DNA of 18,518 nt from JASLCR01 sp964384345 (GCA_964384345.1 CAYLKD010000013.1:1-18518), one strand, 5' to 3'; shown: positions 1 through 8,593, counted from the stretch's first letter. Made by a program: numbers and translations. The notes: generated from the sequence alone by a model not told the origin.

Positions 1-1080
1 GACACAGCCCGTAAACAAGAGCAAAAATCAGCACCTAGCGCAAAGGCGCTTTTAAAAAAGAGTGCAAAATACGGTATTGCCCAGACACGTAGAATACATC
101 CCTCGCTACCAGATAAACTCATGTCTCGGGTAGTGCAAACGAAAGCTCAAGCTTATGTAAAGGTTGACCTTCAGGCGGGTGATACCGTTTTCATTGGTTG
201 GGGTGAATGGTGGGACAAGAATTTCTTATCAATGCTCGAAAGTGCCCACGAAAATGGAGCCCGCATTGCAACAATTATTCATGATATAGGGCCAATGATT
301 ACGCCACACTTTTCTGGCCACTCTAGCGAAAGCTTGGCTGAATATTGCGAACGGATTGTGCCAATATGCAATGTGGTATTTGTCAATTCAAAATACACAG
401 CGAAAGAACTGAAGGGGTGGCTGAAGACAAAAGGTTTACTCATACCAAAGATTGTGATTTTTATACTCGGTGATGATTTTACCGTCACCGCACCAAAAAA
501 GCCGACTAACAGTGTATTTACATCGAGTGACATCAAGGGAGATGATTTCATTATGATGGTCGGTACTATTGAGCTTAAGAAGAACCATCAGTTGCTATAC
601 TATGTCTATTATCTCGCACGTCAGCGCGGTATAGAGCTACCAAAGCTTGTCATCGTAGGACGAAAGGGATGGCACACTGAAACCGTGATTGAGATGATGA
701 CGAGCGACCCTATACTAAAAGATAAGTTTGTATTTTTGTTTGATACAAGTGACGAAGAACTTTCGTGGCTATATCAGCACTGCTTGTTTACAGTGTTTGC
801 AAGTTTCTATGAAGGGTGGGGAATACCAATAGCGGAAAGTCTTTACTATGGTGTTCCATCACTTAGCGCGAATGTGACTAGTATGGTTGAGATTGGAGAT
901 GGTATTGTCGAACGATTCTCGCCTGGATCTACTGATGAGTGTCTTGAAAAAATCGTTCAACTACTCGATCCTAAAGCTCTCGCCCAAGCGAGGCAGCGAG
1001 TTGCACAATACAAACCTGCGACATGGGACAATGCATATACACAAATTAAACAAGGATTAGTAAGGGAGCACATGGTATGA
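1..1080 (+). CDS. Glycosyltransferase, GT-B fold (GT4-like), 5' end outside window
   Basis: The reading frame is open from the first base, through the ATG at 121, to a TGA at 1080, so the gene begins before the window and 121 is probably not its start. About 359 residues are visible. The back half is a typical GT4 C-terminal domain: VGTIELKKNHQLL opens it and EGWGIPIAES supplies the E-x7-E motif that contacts the donor nucleotide sugar. The part before it, with IIHDIGPMITPHF, matches the later part of a GT-B N-terminal domain. It should transfer a sugar from a nucleotide donor to a lipid-linked or surface glycan on the cytoplasmic side. The stop overlaps the ATG of the next glycosyltransferase (ATGA), implying coupled translation. 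Donor and acceptor cannot be told from sequence. Confidence 0.88.
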   Translation, partial: DTARKQEQKSAPSAKALLKKSAKYGIAQTRRIHPSLPDKLMSRVVQTKAQAYVKVDLQAGDTVFIGWGEWWDKNFLSMLESAHENGARIATIIHDIGPMITPHFSGHSSESLAEYCERIVPICNVVFVNSKYTAKELKGWLKTKGLLIPKIVIFILGDDFTVTAPKKPTNSVFTSSDIKGDDFIMMVGTIELKKNHQLLYYVYYLARQRGIELPKLVIVGRKGWHTETVIEMMTSDPILKDKFVFLFDTSDEELSWLYQHCLFTVFASFYEGWGIPIAESLYYGVPSLSANVTSMVEIGDGIVERFSPGSTDECLEKIVQLLDPKALAQARQRVAQYKPATWDNAYTQIKQGLVREHMV

Positions 1081-2231
1081 CAAAGATAAAAATTCTGCAC
1101 TTTAGCCCACATGATGAAAACGATGGTATTGCAAAATACCAGGAGCAATACTTAGCTGGCATGAATACTAACGATGCGGTCGAAAATACGTTTTTTGATG
1201 TGACGCCAAACCAATACAGACATATGTCACCTGAAGACCAGAAGACTGCGCTCCGCAACCTGGCCGATCAACTAAAATCATACGATATTTTTCATATCCA
1301 GCATGAGTTCGGGTTGTTCGACAACGAAGACTTCTTAAACATAATGCACACTGCAAAAGAGAGTGGGAAAAAGCTAGTCGTGTCAGTACATCTATCACCA
1401 GGGTTCGCAATCAAGCCTGTAGCTAGAGGCGGGCTGAGTCCAAAGAGCTTTGTCGCGTTTGGAAGAGACTTACGGCATCGTAAGCGAATGATAGCTCGGC
1501 ATATACAACCGATGATTGATGCTGACACGCTATTGGTGCACAACGATGTTACTGCTGATTCTCTTGTAGATTTCAGAGTAAGTAGAGACAAAATAGTCAA
1601 ATTACCACATCCTGTATACGAATGGGAAAGTGTAGCAAAAACTGACTACATCAAACAAAATCTCAGCTATAAAGATGGCGATGTTATATATTGCACGGTA
1701 GGGATGATGCATCGGTACAAGGGCTTATTTGATGCTGTCCGAGCATTAAAATTCCTTCCGGACAACTACAAGTTAGCTATCCTCGGAGGGATGCACCCAA
1801 TGAGTGATGAAGTAGCTATATACAACAAAGTAACTAACCTGGTTGAGACACTCAACCTACAAGACAGGGTTTTTATTACTGGATTTGTCGAAAGTGACGA
1901 TGACCTAAACTCATATATTCAAGAATGTTCGGTCAGTATTTTCCCCTATGATGGCGGCTATTACGGCCATTTATCTTCGGGATCGATTAATCTGGCACTA
2001 TCAAATGATGCTCCAGTCATTGCATACCCCACAAAAGGCTTTGAGGAGCTCGCTAAAGCGGCCAGCGGCGCAGTTGTGCTATGTCAGACCTTTGCATACT
2101 ATGAGCTAGCTAGAGAGCTGCAGCGAATCGACACGCAAAAACAAGCTGAACTTTCGCATGACTATGCTAATACGATGGCATGGAGCAAGATGGCGTCTAA
2201 ATTAGCGCAAGTATATCAACACTTACTTTAG
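1077..2231 (+). CDS. Glycosyltransferase family 4-like protein
   Basis: This 384-residue GT-B glycosyltransferase starts at the ATG of an ATGA overlap with the upstream glycosyltransferase and has a strong Shine-Dalgarno (AGGGAG) about 8 nt before it. The N-terminal half has ILHFSP and FHIQHEFGLF, typical of the acceptor domain. The C-terminal half has GMMHRYKGLFDAVRAL (the phosphate-binding K region) and SSGSINLALSNDAPVIAYP. In this last stretch the usual E-x7-E is not intact, as in a number of divergent GT4 members, so the donor contact is probably altered. No membrane segment is visible. Its stop (TAG, 2229-2231) overlaps the stop of the convergent family 2 glycosyltransferase. Likely role: surface polysaccharide or glycoprotein glycan assembly. 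The sugar is not predictable. Confidence 0.88.
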   Translation: MTKIKILHFSPHDENDGIAKYQEQYLAGMNTNDAVENTFFDVTPNQYRHMSPEDQKTALRNLADQLKSYDIFHIQHEFGLFDNEDFLNIMHTAKESGKKLVVSVHLSPGFAIKPVARGGLSPKSFVAFGRDLRHRKRMIARHIQPMIDADTLLVHNDVTADSLVDFRVSRDKIVKLPHPVYEWESVAKTDYIKQNLSYKDGDVIYCTVGMMHRYKGLFDAVRALKFLPDNYKLAILGGMHPMSDEVAIYNKVTNLVETLNLQDRVFITGFVESDDDLNSYIQECSVSIFPYDGGYYGHLSSGSINLALSNDAPVIAYPTKGFEELAKAASGAVVLCQTFAYYELARELQRIDTQKQAELSHDYANTMAWSKMASKLAQVYQHLL

Positions 2232-3169
2232 ATACTTTTTTCAATAATGTATCGCGGACGAGCTTTGGTTTCGCTATATATTTTACCAATATACTCTCCA
2301 ACAACACCGATGCTAAGCATTTGAACGCCACCTATAAACCACACCGAAATAATTGTAAATGCCCATCCACTCACTGTTTGTCCAGATAGTTTTGCAACTA
2401 AAGTATAGATCATTATGACAAGGCTAATAAGTGAGACAGTTATTCCTAGACTAGTGACTAAACGTAACGGTTTAACGCTGAAAGAAGTAATACCATCGAT
2501 CGCAAAATTTAACATTTTACGTAGCGGATACTTTGACTCGCCTGCAAAGCGTTCAGCTCTCTCATACTCGACGATGTTAGTTTCAAAACCAATCAGCGGT
2601 ATAATACCTCTTAAGAATAAATTTACTTCTTTGAAGCTAGCGAGCTCGTTGAGGGCTCGACGACTCATTAACCGATAATCGGCATGATTGTAAATGCTCT
2701 CGACACCCATTTTAGACATAAGTTTATAAAATCCTTGTGCTGTAAGCCGCTTGAATAATGTATCCTTTTGTCGTGAGCTTCGTACACCGTATACAATTTC
2801 CGCTCCATCAAGATGAGCTTTTATCATCATTTCGACTGCGTCTATATCATCTTGCAGATCCGCATCCATAGATATTGCAAAATCCGCAAAGTCCCTTACA
2901 TGTTCAAGGCCCGCCAGAAGCGCATTCTGATGTCCTCTATTTTTTGATAATTTTAATCCACCGTAGGAAGTAGACTTGGCATGTAGCTGCTCGATTAGAT
3001 TCCACGTATCATCTGTGGAGCCGTCATCAACAAAAATGATCTTACTCTTTTTAGAGATAAGTTTTAGATTGCTTAAATCAATTACCTTTTTGTGTAACCT
3101 CTTTGCTGTTTCCCGAAGCACGTCCTGCTCGTTGAAGCACGGAACGACGATATATAGGACATTACTCAT
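2228..3169 (-). CDS. Family 2 glycosyltransferase, GtrB/DPM1-like (polyprenyl-phosphate sugar synthase)
   Basis: At 313 residues this matches the GtrB/ArnC/DPM1-like branch of GT2 in length and plan. The cytoplasmic GT-A domain (about 1-220) has VVPCFNE, VDDGSTDD (near residue 48) and the metal-binding DAD of MDADLQDD (102-104). Two membrane helices follow (roughly 234-256 and 270-292), then the family-typical tail GEYIGKIYSETKARPRY. Such enzymes move a hexose from UDP- or GDP-sugar to undecaprenyl phosphate, making a donor for an external GT-C enzyme. The polytopic protein at 4357-6051 is a candidate partner. It is last in the minus-strand surface operon but has its own promoter (TTGGAC-17-TATTAT, 3231-3259). 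AAAGG lies about 8 nt before the ATG. It ends tail to tail against the + strand glycosyltransferase with a 4-base overlap. Confidence 0.92.
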   Translation of the reverse strand: MSNVLYIVVPCFNEQDVLRETAKRLHKKVIDLSNLKLISKKSKIIFVDDGSTDDTWNLIEQLHAKSTSYGGLKLSKNRGHQNALLAGLEHVRDFADFAISMDADLQDDIDAVEMMIKAHLDGAEIVYGVRSSRQKDTLFKRLTAQGFYKLMSKMGVESIYNHADYRLMSRRALNELASFKEVNLFLRGIIPLIGFETNIVEYERAERFAGESKYPLRKMLNFAIDGITSFSVKPLRLVTSLGITVSLISLVIMIYTLVAKLSGQTVSGWAFTIISVWFIGGVQMLSIGVVGEYIGKIYSETKARPRYIIEKSI

Positions 3170-3230
3170 TGGGGAGGCCTTTCGTTATTTTGAAGGAAAA
3201 CTGCGTAATCTCTGCCACTGCTATATCCAT

Positions 3231-3259
3231 ATAATAATAGAAGTAGCGGGTTTGTCCAA
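3231..3259 (-). promoter_or_regulatory. Sigma70-type promoter for the GT2 gene
   Basis: Read on the minus strand there is TTGGAC (3254-3259), a 17-nt spacer and TATTAT (3231-3236). The predicted start is near 3224, giving a leader of about 55 nt. The 111-bp gap after the acyltransferase gene (3170-3280) holds this promoter and no ORF I would call. Confidence 0.6.
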
Positions 3260-3280
3260 GGGGCGTGTGTAGTGTGCAGT

Positions 3281-4342
3281 CTATTTGCTTGTTCTACTAT
3301 ATCGTTTCGGAAGTTTAGCATATTTTTGCTTCACGATTAGGTACGCATATCCGATTATCATACTCAATACAAATGCAAGTAAAAACCGACCAAATGCGAC
3401 CTTGTGGTTGTCTCCACTTATGCCCAGTCGACTCATAAACACGTCGAGACTATATAAAACGAGGATGTGCAGTAGATAAATGTAAAGAGAAAGCGTAGCG
3501 CCTAGATAAGGTATCACAGTATTCTTTAATACACTTGGAAATCGTAGCGCCAGTGCAAATACAAAAAACGTAAATATAGGCAGCATCATATAAATGTCTG
3601 CAGGGGCTGAGTTGTGTGTACGTATGGCGTAAAATTCGATTGCATATAAAATAAGTGATCCAGCAAGGTAGTAAAGGAGCTTCATGACACTCATCTTAGT
3701 GATGTAGGAGGCGTATTTTGCTGCCATGTAGCCTATCATGGTGAAAAGCAGAGCTTCTCCAAGGAAATTACGGTAGTACGATGCATCAATCGAATGAAGC
3801 CCTATTGCAGTAGCGTAATTACTTACCATTAAGCTAATGAAGTATAAAACTGCTGCAATGAGCAATACGATTTCATCTTTTTTCAAGAACATTGCGTTAA
3901 CTAGGTGCAGAACACTTGCGCCAATTAATGCGAGTATGAACCATAGTGCTTCGTTATAAACTGGATGGTTAAAGACAACCATATTAAAAATTGTCGTAGG
4001 TGTTATAAGCCCAATCGTGAAACTATAACTTCCAAAGTACCATCCATAAAATATAAAATAGAGAATGCTGCTTAAGATAAAAATGTTAAATAGTTTTGGC
4101 ACCGATTTACGTATTTTCTTTATTTGTACTGCATAGTCTTTGGAATACATAAAATACCCGGAAACAATGAAGAAGAACGGCACCGCAGTTCGTGCGAAGA
4201 GAAGAACTATTGATCCTATAAAACCAGTCTTACCATTAAGGCCATGAAGGCCGCTATGAATGAATACAACTAAAAATGCAGCAACTAGGCGTAGACAGTC
4301 AATGGTAGAATTTCGGCTAGTCAGATGTAGGGCTTTGACCAT
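3281..4342 (-). CDS. Acyltransferase family 3 (OafA-like) membrane protein
   Basis: The 353-residue protein carries the Acyltransferase_3 signature near the N-terminus: DCLRLVAAFLVVFIHSG with the conserved R and H, then AVPFFFIVSGYFMYSK. About ten hydrophobic helices follow, ending in a basic tail, all typical of integral membrane O-acyltransferases. These enzymes move acyl groups (often acetyl) onto sugars of surface glycans at the membrane. The start is well supported: AGGAG (4348-4352) lies 5 nt before the ATG. The gene follows the GT-C-like membrane protein gene by 14 nt, so the two are probably co-transcribed. No SGNH domain is fused to it. The acyl donor and sugar acceptor are unknown. 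Confidence 0.9.
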   Translation of the reverse strand: MVKALHLTSRNSTIDCLRLVAAFLVVFIHSGLHGLNGKTGFIGSIVLLFARTAVPFFFIVSGYFMYSKDYAVQIKKIRKSVPKLFNIFILSSILYFIFYGWYFGSYSFTIGLITPTTIFNMVVFNHPVYNEALWFILALIGASVLHLVNAMFLKKDEIVLLIAAVLYFISLMVSNYATAIGLHSIDASYYRNFLGEALLFTMIGYMAAKYASYITKMSVMKLLYYLAGSLILYAIEFYAIRTHNSAPADIYMMLPIFTFFVFALALRFPSVLKNTVIPYLGATLSLYIYLLHILVLYSLDVFMSRLGISGDNHKVAFGRFLLAFVLSMIIGYAYLIVKQKYAKLPKRYSRTSK

Positions 4343-4356
4343 GATTGCTCCTATGC

Positions 4357-6051
4357 TTATTTCACAAAACTATTAGTATCAAATTGCTTGAAATCAAATT
4401 TGTTCCGAATGTCATTATTATATATCAGTAAGTGATCATCTTTCGAAACGCTATATATTTTAGCAGGTGTGCCTATCTTATTTTCTATAGCAGCGATATC
4501 ACAACCTTTTACGCGAATACTGACTTTACTCCCGTTAGCGGTCACCCAGCTTTTCCTTGAAAACTGACGATCGACAATGAAACTGCCACAAAAGACCGAT
4601 TCAATAGCCAATTTCTTGTGAGTCTTTTCGTCAAACTGCTGTTTGATTACCTCATTATCCCAATATCCACGTTCATAAATATCCATTGTGATATATGTAC
4701 TAACATTTTCTTTTTCAAGAATATTTACTATAGCAGCCGTATCACCAAGTTTGACACTCAAATCATTATATTTTGGTGAGTAATAGATTTTATTTGCTGC
4801 ATACGTTGCTGTTGCAAATAGTCCAAGTACTATAACCAGCAGCAGTACGTATCGACTCATACGAAGCTTGTCCAGGAAAGCTAGGGATGGTGTGGCCTTG
4901 TGATAGTATGCTATCAGAATCAGACCTATTACCGGCAGGAACGCGAAATAACGCCCCGCTAACTCTCTCGGTATGAGTATAGTGAATACCAGCATTGCAA
5001 AAAAGAAGGTAAGCAGTAAAATGACAATTACTTGCTCTGAAGAGTCTTTCATTCGACTTTTGTAGGCATCTTTTAAGAATCTAACAGTGTAGTGTACTGT
5101 CGCAAGCAGCAATATCAAATTGAAAATATAGACAGGTCCAAATACCAATGGCTGATTAAAAAAGCTCGCACCAAATACGTCAAATATTTTGCCTATGTTT
5201 AAAATAATTGTATCGATTAACTGCTTAAAGCTAGCTACGTATACTAGTTTGTCGTTGGTATTTTGCAGTTCATAGAAATTAGCAATGCCAAATGCACCAA
5301 AAGTCCATGAAATAACCTTTGCGATAACCGCGCTAGCAAATATGCCAATATAGTACGGCTTATCAGCCGGAACGTTAGACGTCCATGTCAATGAATGCCG
5401 TAGGCCATACAGGTAATAAAGCACTGCGCCAATGACCGAAGTAAATAATAGAAGCTGATCAGTCACGAATAATATACCAAGCGCCACACAGGTAAAGACA
5501 AATGGGTACGTATTGATTGTCTTCTGCCTGACTAAGAACATAAAAAGTAAGATCATAAGTGGTATCTCAATGTTTCGGATAGTAAGCATCGTAAGTGTGC
5601 CTTCATTTGCGCTAATACCTGTTAATAACTCGACGCTAGCGAGTGCAAGAATCAACAGAGCAGTAAGATTTTTATTTCTTCCCGAAACACGATAAATAAT
5701 ATAGCCAATACCTATGTTCATTGCTAACAGGAGGAGGAAGGATATTATTGCGTGCGTGTGAAAATTAAAACCAACTGTATTCTCCAAGATAGCCAACGGC
5801 CATTTCAATAGGTGCGTGTGAATAGCTTGAATATTTATGTCATTCGAAATGAATGGAGTTTGTAGTAGGTTATTATCAGAAATAGCATCCGCAAATAGCA
5901 TATCGATCTTTGCGTTTTTGTATGCGATGAATGCAAAAACGGGAAGTACCACGAGGGATGCTAGTAAAAAGGCTCTGTTGCGGCCTATAGTGTGAAGAAC
6001 CTTATACATTTTACTTATTTTATCAGAGTTACTCTTTAGTGTAATGCCCAT
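4357..6051 (-). CDS. Polytopic membrane protein, possibly a GT-C type glycosyltransferase
   Basis: This 564-residue protein has about 11 hydrophobic segments (the first near residues 28-50, the last near 405-430), then a soluble C-terminal domain of roughly 130 residues with a few cysteines. The first extracytoplasmic loop is acidic (MLFADAISDNN, then NDINIQAIHTHLLKWP), and RNIEIP occurs later. This is the general design of GT-C enzymes, which take sugars from polyprenyl-phosphate donors outside the membrane. I do not recognise a named family, so the function is inferred from topology and from the neighbouring GtrB-like and acyltransferase genes. The ATG at 6051 overlaps the lectin gene end by 16 nt. 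An internal ATG at 6009 (MYKVLHTIG) would leave a 26-nt gap. Neither has a clear Shine-Dalgarno. Confidence 0.8.
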   Translation of the reverse strand: MGITLKSNSDKISKMYKVLHTIGRNRAFLLASLVVLPVFAFIAYKNAKIDMLFADAISDNNLLQTPFISNDINIQAIHTHLLKWPLAILENTVGFNFHTHAIISFLLLLAMNIGIGYIIYRVSGRNKNLTALLILALASVELLTGISANEGTLTMLTIRNIEIPLMILLFMFLVRQKTINTYPFVFTCVALGILFVTDQLLLFTSVIGAVLYYLYGLRHSLTWTSNVPADKPYYIGIFASAVIAKVISWTFGAFGIANFYELQNTNDKLVYVASFKQLIDTIILNIGKIFDVFGASFFNQPLVFGPVYIFNLILLLATVHYTVRFLKDAYKSRMKDSSEQVIVILLLTFFFAMLVFTILIPRELAGRYFAFLPVIGLILIAYYHKATPSLAFLDKLRMSRYVLLLVIVLGLFATATYAANKIYYSPKYNDLSVKLGDTAAIVNILEKENVSTYITMDIYERGYWDNEVIKQQFDEKTHKKLAIESVFCGSFIVDRQFSRKSWVTANGSKVSIRVKGCDIAAIENKIGTPAKIYSVSKDDHLLIYNNDIRNKFDFKQFDTNSFVK

Positions 6052-7943
6052 AATACTTGGCTATTATTGTAGGTGACTATGTTGCCATCACCCTGAATGA
6101 TAGTTTTACTTGCGCGACCGTCGTTCACCCAGACTGATGATCCCCAGATAGCTTTAGCATTTACATCATATAACACTAACTTGCCATCGCCCTGCTGGAT
6201 AAGGCGGTAGCCTTTGTTTTGGCCGACTGCCCACATTGCTCCCTGGGGGCCATATTGGACAAGGTTTCCGTCTCCTTGAAGAATAAGCTTATATTTTCTG
6301 TTATCAGAATAGATTGATTGACCCTGAAGCAGTATTTGATCGCTTGCAATCGCTACACCTCTGTCACCAGAGGATATATTCCATGTGGCTATAGTCATTC
6401 CTGGGTCATTTTGATTCTCTTGATAAGTGAGTTTTCCATCATCTTTTATGACGAGTTGTCTAGTTTTTCCGTCACCTATTGCCCAAAGTGCTTGTCCGTT
6501 TTTAGCGTATGCTACTAAATTACCGTCGCCTTGTTGACGTAGTTGATAGACATTAGTCGCTATAGTGTGAACCTTAGTACCTTTATAGTAAATGGCCAGT
6601 AGACCATTGCGAAATAAGACTAAATTGGCATTTCCATCCGATGACGTAAGTACGTCATCGCTTCGCATGAAGTCAGTGCTTGAATCAAGATGATCCGTTG
6701 TCAGTTTCGGTACCACGGTCATACTGTGATTGCTACCAATATCTGCAAACCAAGATACATTTTCAATTAATAAATTCCAATAGACTTTGTAAAATCCTGG
6801 AAATTGTGGTGCCTGCATCCAGAAACCAAAACTAGCTGTGTCGCCAGGATTTACATCGGCCGATTTATTAACGACTGTTGCCCTTGAGCAGGCGATCCAT
6901 TCGGGCGTACAAAACGGGCTATCACTGTTACTGCCGAGAAGAACAGAGCCTCTTGGCCAAATTTTATATCCTGTATTTTTTACAGTGTATTCAATATAGA
7001 TATTCTGTCCCTGCTGCACTTTGCTACGATCAAGCTCAGTCGTTTTTGAGTCACTTGTGTAAAGCTTTTGAGATATTTCTTGCCATGCGTATGCAGGTCC
7101 ATGTGTATTTCCAAACCAGCTTGTGAAGTAGAGATAAAAGTTGCGATTTCCATATGCACCACACGATACGGAGCCCCAATCAGCATTCAATGCTGCTTCA
7201 TTAGGTTGATACGGTGTGTAGTTGTACAAGGCTTGAGTAGCTCGGTTGAGAATCGTGACATTGCTTCCCCCGCAACTGGAGTCGGGGCTGTATCTTATGA
7301 AGTTTTCACCTAATAGGTACGGCGTATACCAAGTAGGTGAATTATTAAGTATCGCTCTGAACATTTTAGCGGCCCATGTGACTTGATTTGTGAACCCATA
7401 ATAGCTATCATCACAGACACCTGGCGTGCTATCGGGACATCCGTAGCCAGTCGCACTTCGGTATTGAATGTTGACTGGCCATTCGTCCAACACGAGTCCT
7501 TGTTCTTTTTGGAGGAGTACAAGTAAGACTTGAGGATTTATCTGATATTGTTGTGCAATATCGTAGATTATTTGAGCTGACGACTTGCCATTTTCTTTAA
7601 AATCTTTCAGACACGTAAAAGTACTTTGACCGTATTTTGCTGTAGCCCACTGCGCACGCGTACCTCCGCCATATTCGGAGGGCTTCACGCCATTCGTGTC
7701 ACATGTGGGAACCTTGCTATTGAGAAAACTTTGAATCTGGCTAGGGCTCATCGTCGTGGCATTTGTGAACACGCTGTCATCTATGATATTTCCTGCATCC
7801 CAGCCACTAACTCGTGCATCAGCTTGATGAATTATAAATGTTCCTATAGTGATGGATACAAAACTTATCAAAACTAAGCCTCCTAAAAGAGCTTTTCGAC
7901 TCCAAGCGATAGGTAGGCTGTGGTGAGTGTTGGATATACGCAT
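6036..7943 (-). CDS. Secreted or membrane-anchored lysozyme-like / FW-like / bulb-type mannose-lectin protein
   Basis: The start is set at ATG 7943 (635 aa). AGGA (7950-7953) lies 6 nt before it and the upstream gene ends at 7952. The longer frame from 8024 would overlap that gene by 73 nt. A basic N-terminus and hydrophobic segment (about 16-38) form a signal peptide or anchor. Residues about 60-275 resemble a lysozyme-like domain seen in actinobacterial hemagglutinin-type proteins: QINPQVLLVLLQKEQG with a candidate catalytic Glu (147), ATGYGCPD, YYGFTNQ, and paired cysteines. Residues about 298-410 look like a tryptophan-rich FW/Ig-like module (KNTGYKIWP, NPGD, GFYKVYWNL). Residues about 423-635 are bulb-lectin repeats with QxDxNxVxY intact three times (471-479, 556-564, 617-625) and degenerate twice (N to K at 584-592). 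Likely role: binding mannose-type glycans, with possible peptidoglycan cleavage. Confidence 0.85.
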   Translation of the reverse strand: MRISNTHHSLPIAWSRKALLGGLVLISFVSITIGTFIIHQADARVSGWDAGNIIDDSVFTNATTMSPSQIQSFLNSKVPTCDTNGVKPSEYGGGTRAQWATAKYGQSTFTCLKDFKENGKSSAQIIYDIAQQYQINPQVLLVLLQKEQGLVLDEWPVNIQYRSATGYGCPDSTPGVCDDSYYGFTNQVTWAAKMFRAILNNSPTWYTPYLLGENFIRYSPDSSCGGSNVTILNRATQALYNYTPYQPNEAALNADWGSVSCGAYGNRNFYLYFTSWFGNTHGPAYAWQEISQKLYTSDSKTTELDRSKVQQGQNIYIEYTVKNTGYKIWPRGSVLLGSNSDSPFCTPEWIACSRATVVNKSADVNPGDTASFGFWMQAPQFPGFYKVYWNLLIENVSWFADIGSNHSMTVVPKLTTDHLDSSTDFMRSDDVLTSSDGNANLVLFRNGLLAIYYKGTKVHTIATNVYQLRQQGDGNLVAYAKNGQALWAIGDGKTRQLVIKDDGKLTYQENQNDPGMTIATWNISSGDRGVAIASDQILLQGQSIYSDNRKYKLILQGDGNLVQYGPQGAMWAVGQNKGYRLIQQGDGKLVLYDVNAKAIWGSSVWVNDGRASKTIIQGDGNIVTYNNSQVLWALH

Positions 7944-7945
7944 GA

Positions 7946-7953
7946 GTTTTCCT
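7946..7953 (-). promoter_or_regulatory. Shine-Dalgarno deciding the lectin gene start
   Basis: On the minus strand TAGGAAAACTCATG places AGGA 6 nt before ATG 7943. The TAG stop of the upstream Ig-like gene is embedded in this Shine-Dalgarno, so a ribosome finishing the first gene sits on the initiation site of the second, suggesting coupled translation. Confidence 0.65.
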
Positions 7954-8506
7954 ACTTGATAGTAACTTCCTTGGTACTCGATACTGTATCGGTGCCATTT
8001 GTTGCCGATATCTTTGCGCTCCATACTCCGGCGCCTAGTTCACTGGTAGGTATGTCAAAACCTTTACAGGTTGAATCGCTTGCTAGTGACTGCACGCCAG
8101 CTGTTTTTGTAACGGTATTGTATCCTTCTTTGGATAAAGTTAATGTGCAGGTACCGTTTGACCATATGCTACTGATTAGTGTGCGAATTTGTAGTACATT
8201 ATTGTTTTGATTCGCAGATGTGATGGTTAGCGTAGTGTCTGCTACGTTTGTATTAGTATCATCGCCATTTTTGGTTGATGGCTGAGTCGGCATTGTATCA
8301 CCATTGTCTGTAGTCTTGCTATTTGAATCTACAGGATCTTTAGATTTTGAATCAGAGATCGGAGCCATCTGATTCTGATCAGATGAGTCAAGAGTGTTAT
8401 TGTTTCTGTACCAAAAAAATGTTACGGCCGCGACTACAGCTAATAATACTATTATGACGATGATACTATTGCGGTTTTTGTGATTGTTAGTCTGTTTGAT
8501 TTTCAT
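7952..8506 (-). CDS. Membrane-anchored extracellular protein with Ig-like C-terminal domain
   Basis: This 184-residue protein has a basic N-terminus, one hydrophobic helix (about 15-33, IIVIIVLLAVVAAVTFFWY) and a low-complexity linker of about 60 residues rich in S, T, D, N and K. A C-terminal domain of about 90 residues follows that reads as a beta-sandwich: alternating strands, SNGTCTLTLSKEGYNTV, two cysteines that could pair, and a final SSTKEVTIK strand. The layout suggests an anchor, a stalk crossing the wall and an exposed Ig-like head. There are no catalytic motifs and I cannot name a family. It is first in the surface operon and its stop sits in the Shine-Dalgarno of the lectin gene, so the two products are probably made together and may act together. 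Confidence 0.82.
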   Translation of the reverse strand: MKIKQTNNHKNRNSIIVIIVLLAVVAAVTFFWYRNNNTLDSSDQNQMAPISDSKSKDPVDSNSKTTDNGDTMPTQPSTKNGDDTNTNVADTTLTITSANQNNNVLQIRTLISSIWSNGTCTLTLSKEGYNTVTKTAGVQSLASDSTCKGFDIPTSELGAGVWSAKISATNGTDTVSSTKEVTIK

Positions 8507-8532
8507 TGCTATATTCTTTATTACTTATGCTA

Positions 8533-8541
8533 ATTGTATCA
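8533..8541 (-). promoter_or_regulatory. Extended -10 promoter for the surface operon
   Basis: On the minus strand TGATACAAT forms an extended -10 (TG-n-TACAAT). It is 26 nt before the ATG at 8506, giving a leader of about 20 nt. A TTGACT lies upstream but is about 23 nt away, too far for a standard -35. The 103-bp gap is shared with the divergent manC promoter. Confidence 0.45.
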
Positions 8542-8593
8542 TGCACATCTTATTGTTGTATAGTCAAAATAGTAAATAAGTATGTTCTAGTTA

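Noticed and set aside
7944..8024. Longer start (ATG 8024) for the lectin protein
   Set aside because: It would overlap the upstream Ig-like gene by 73 nt and put about 27 polar residues ahead of a normal signal sequence. ATG 7943 has a Shine-Dalgarno and no overlap.
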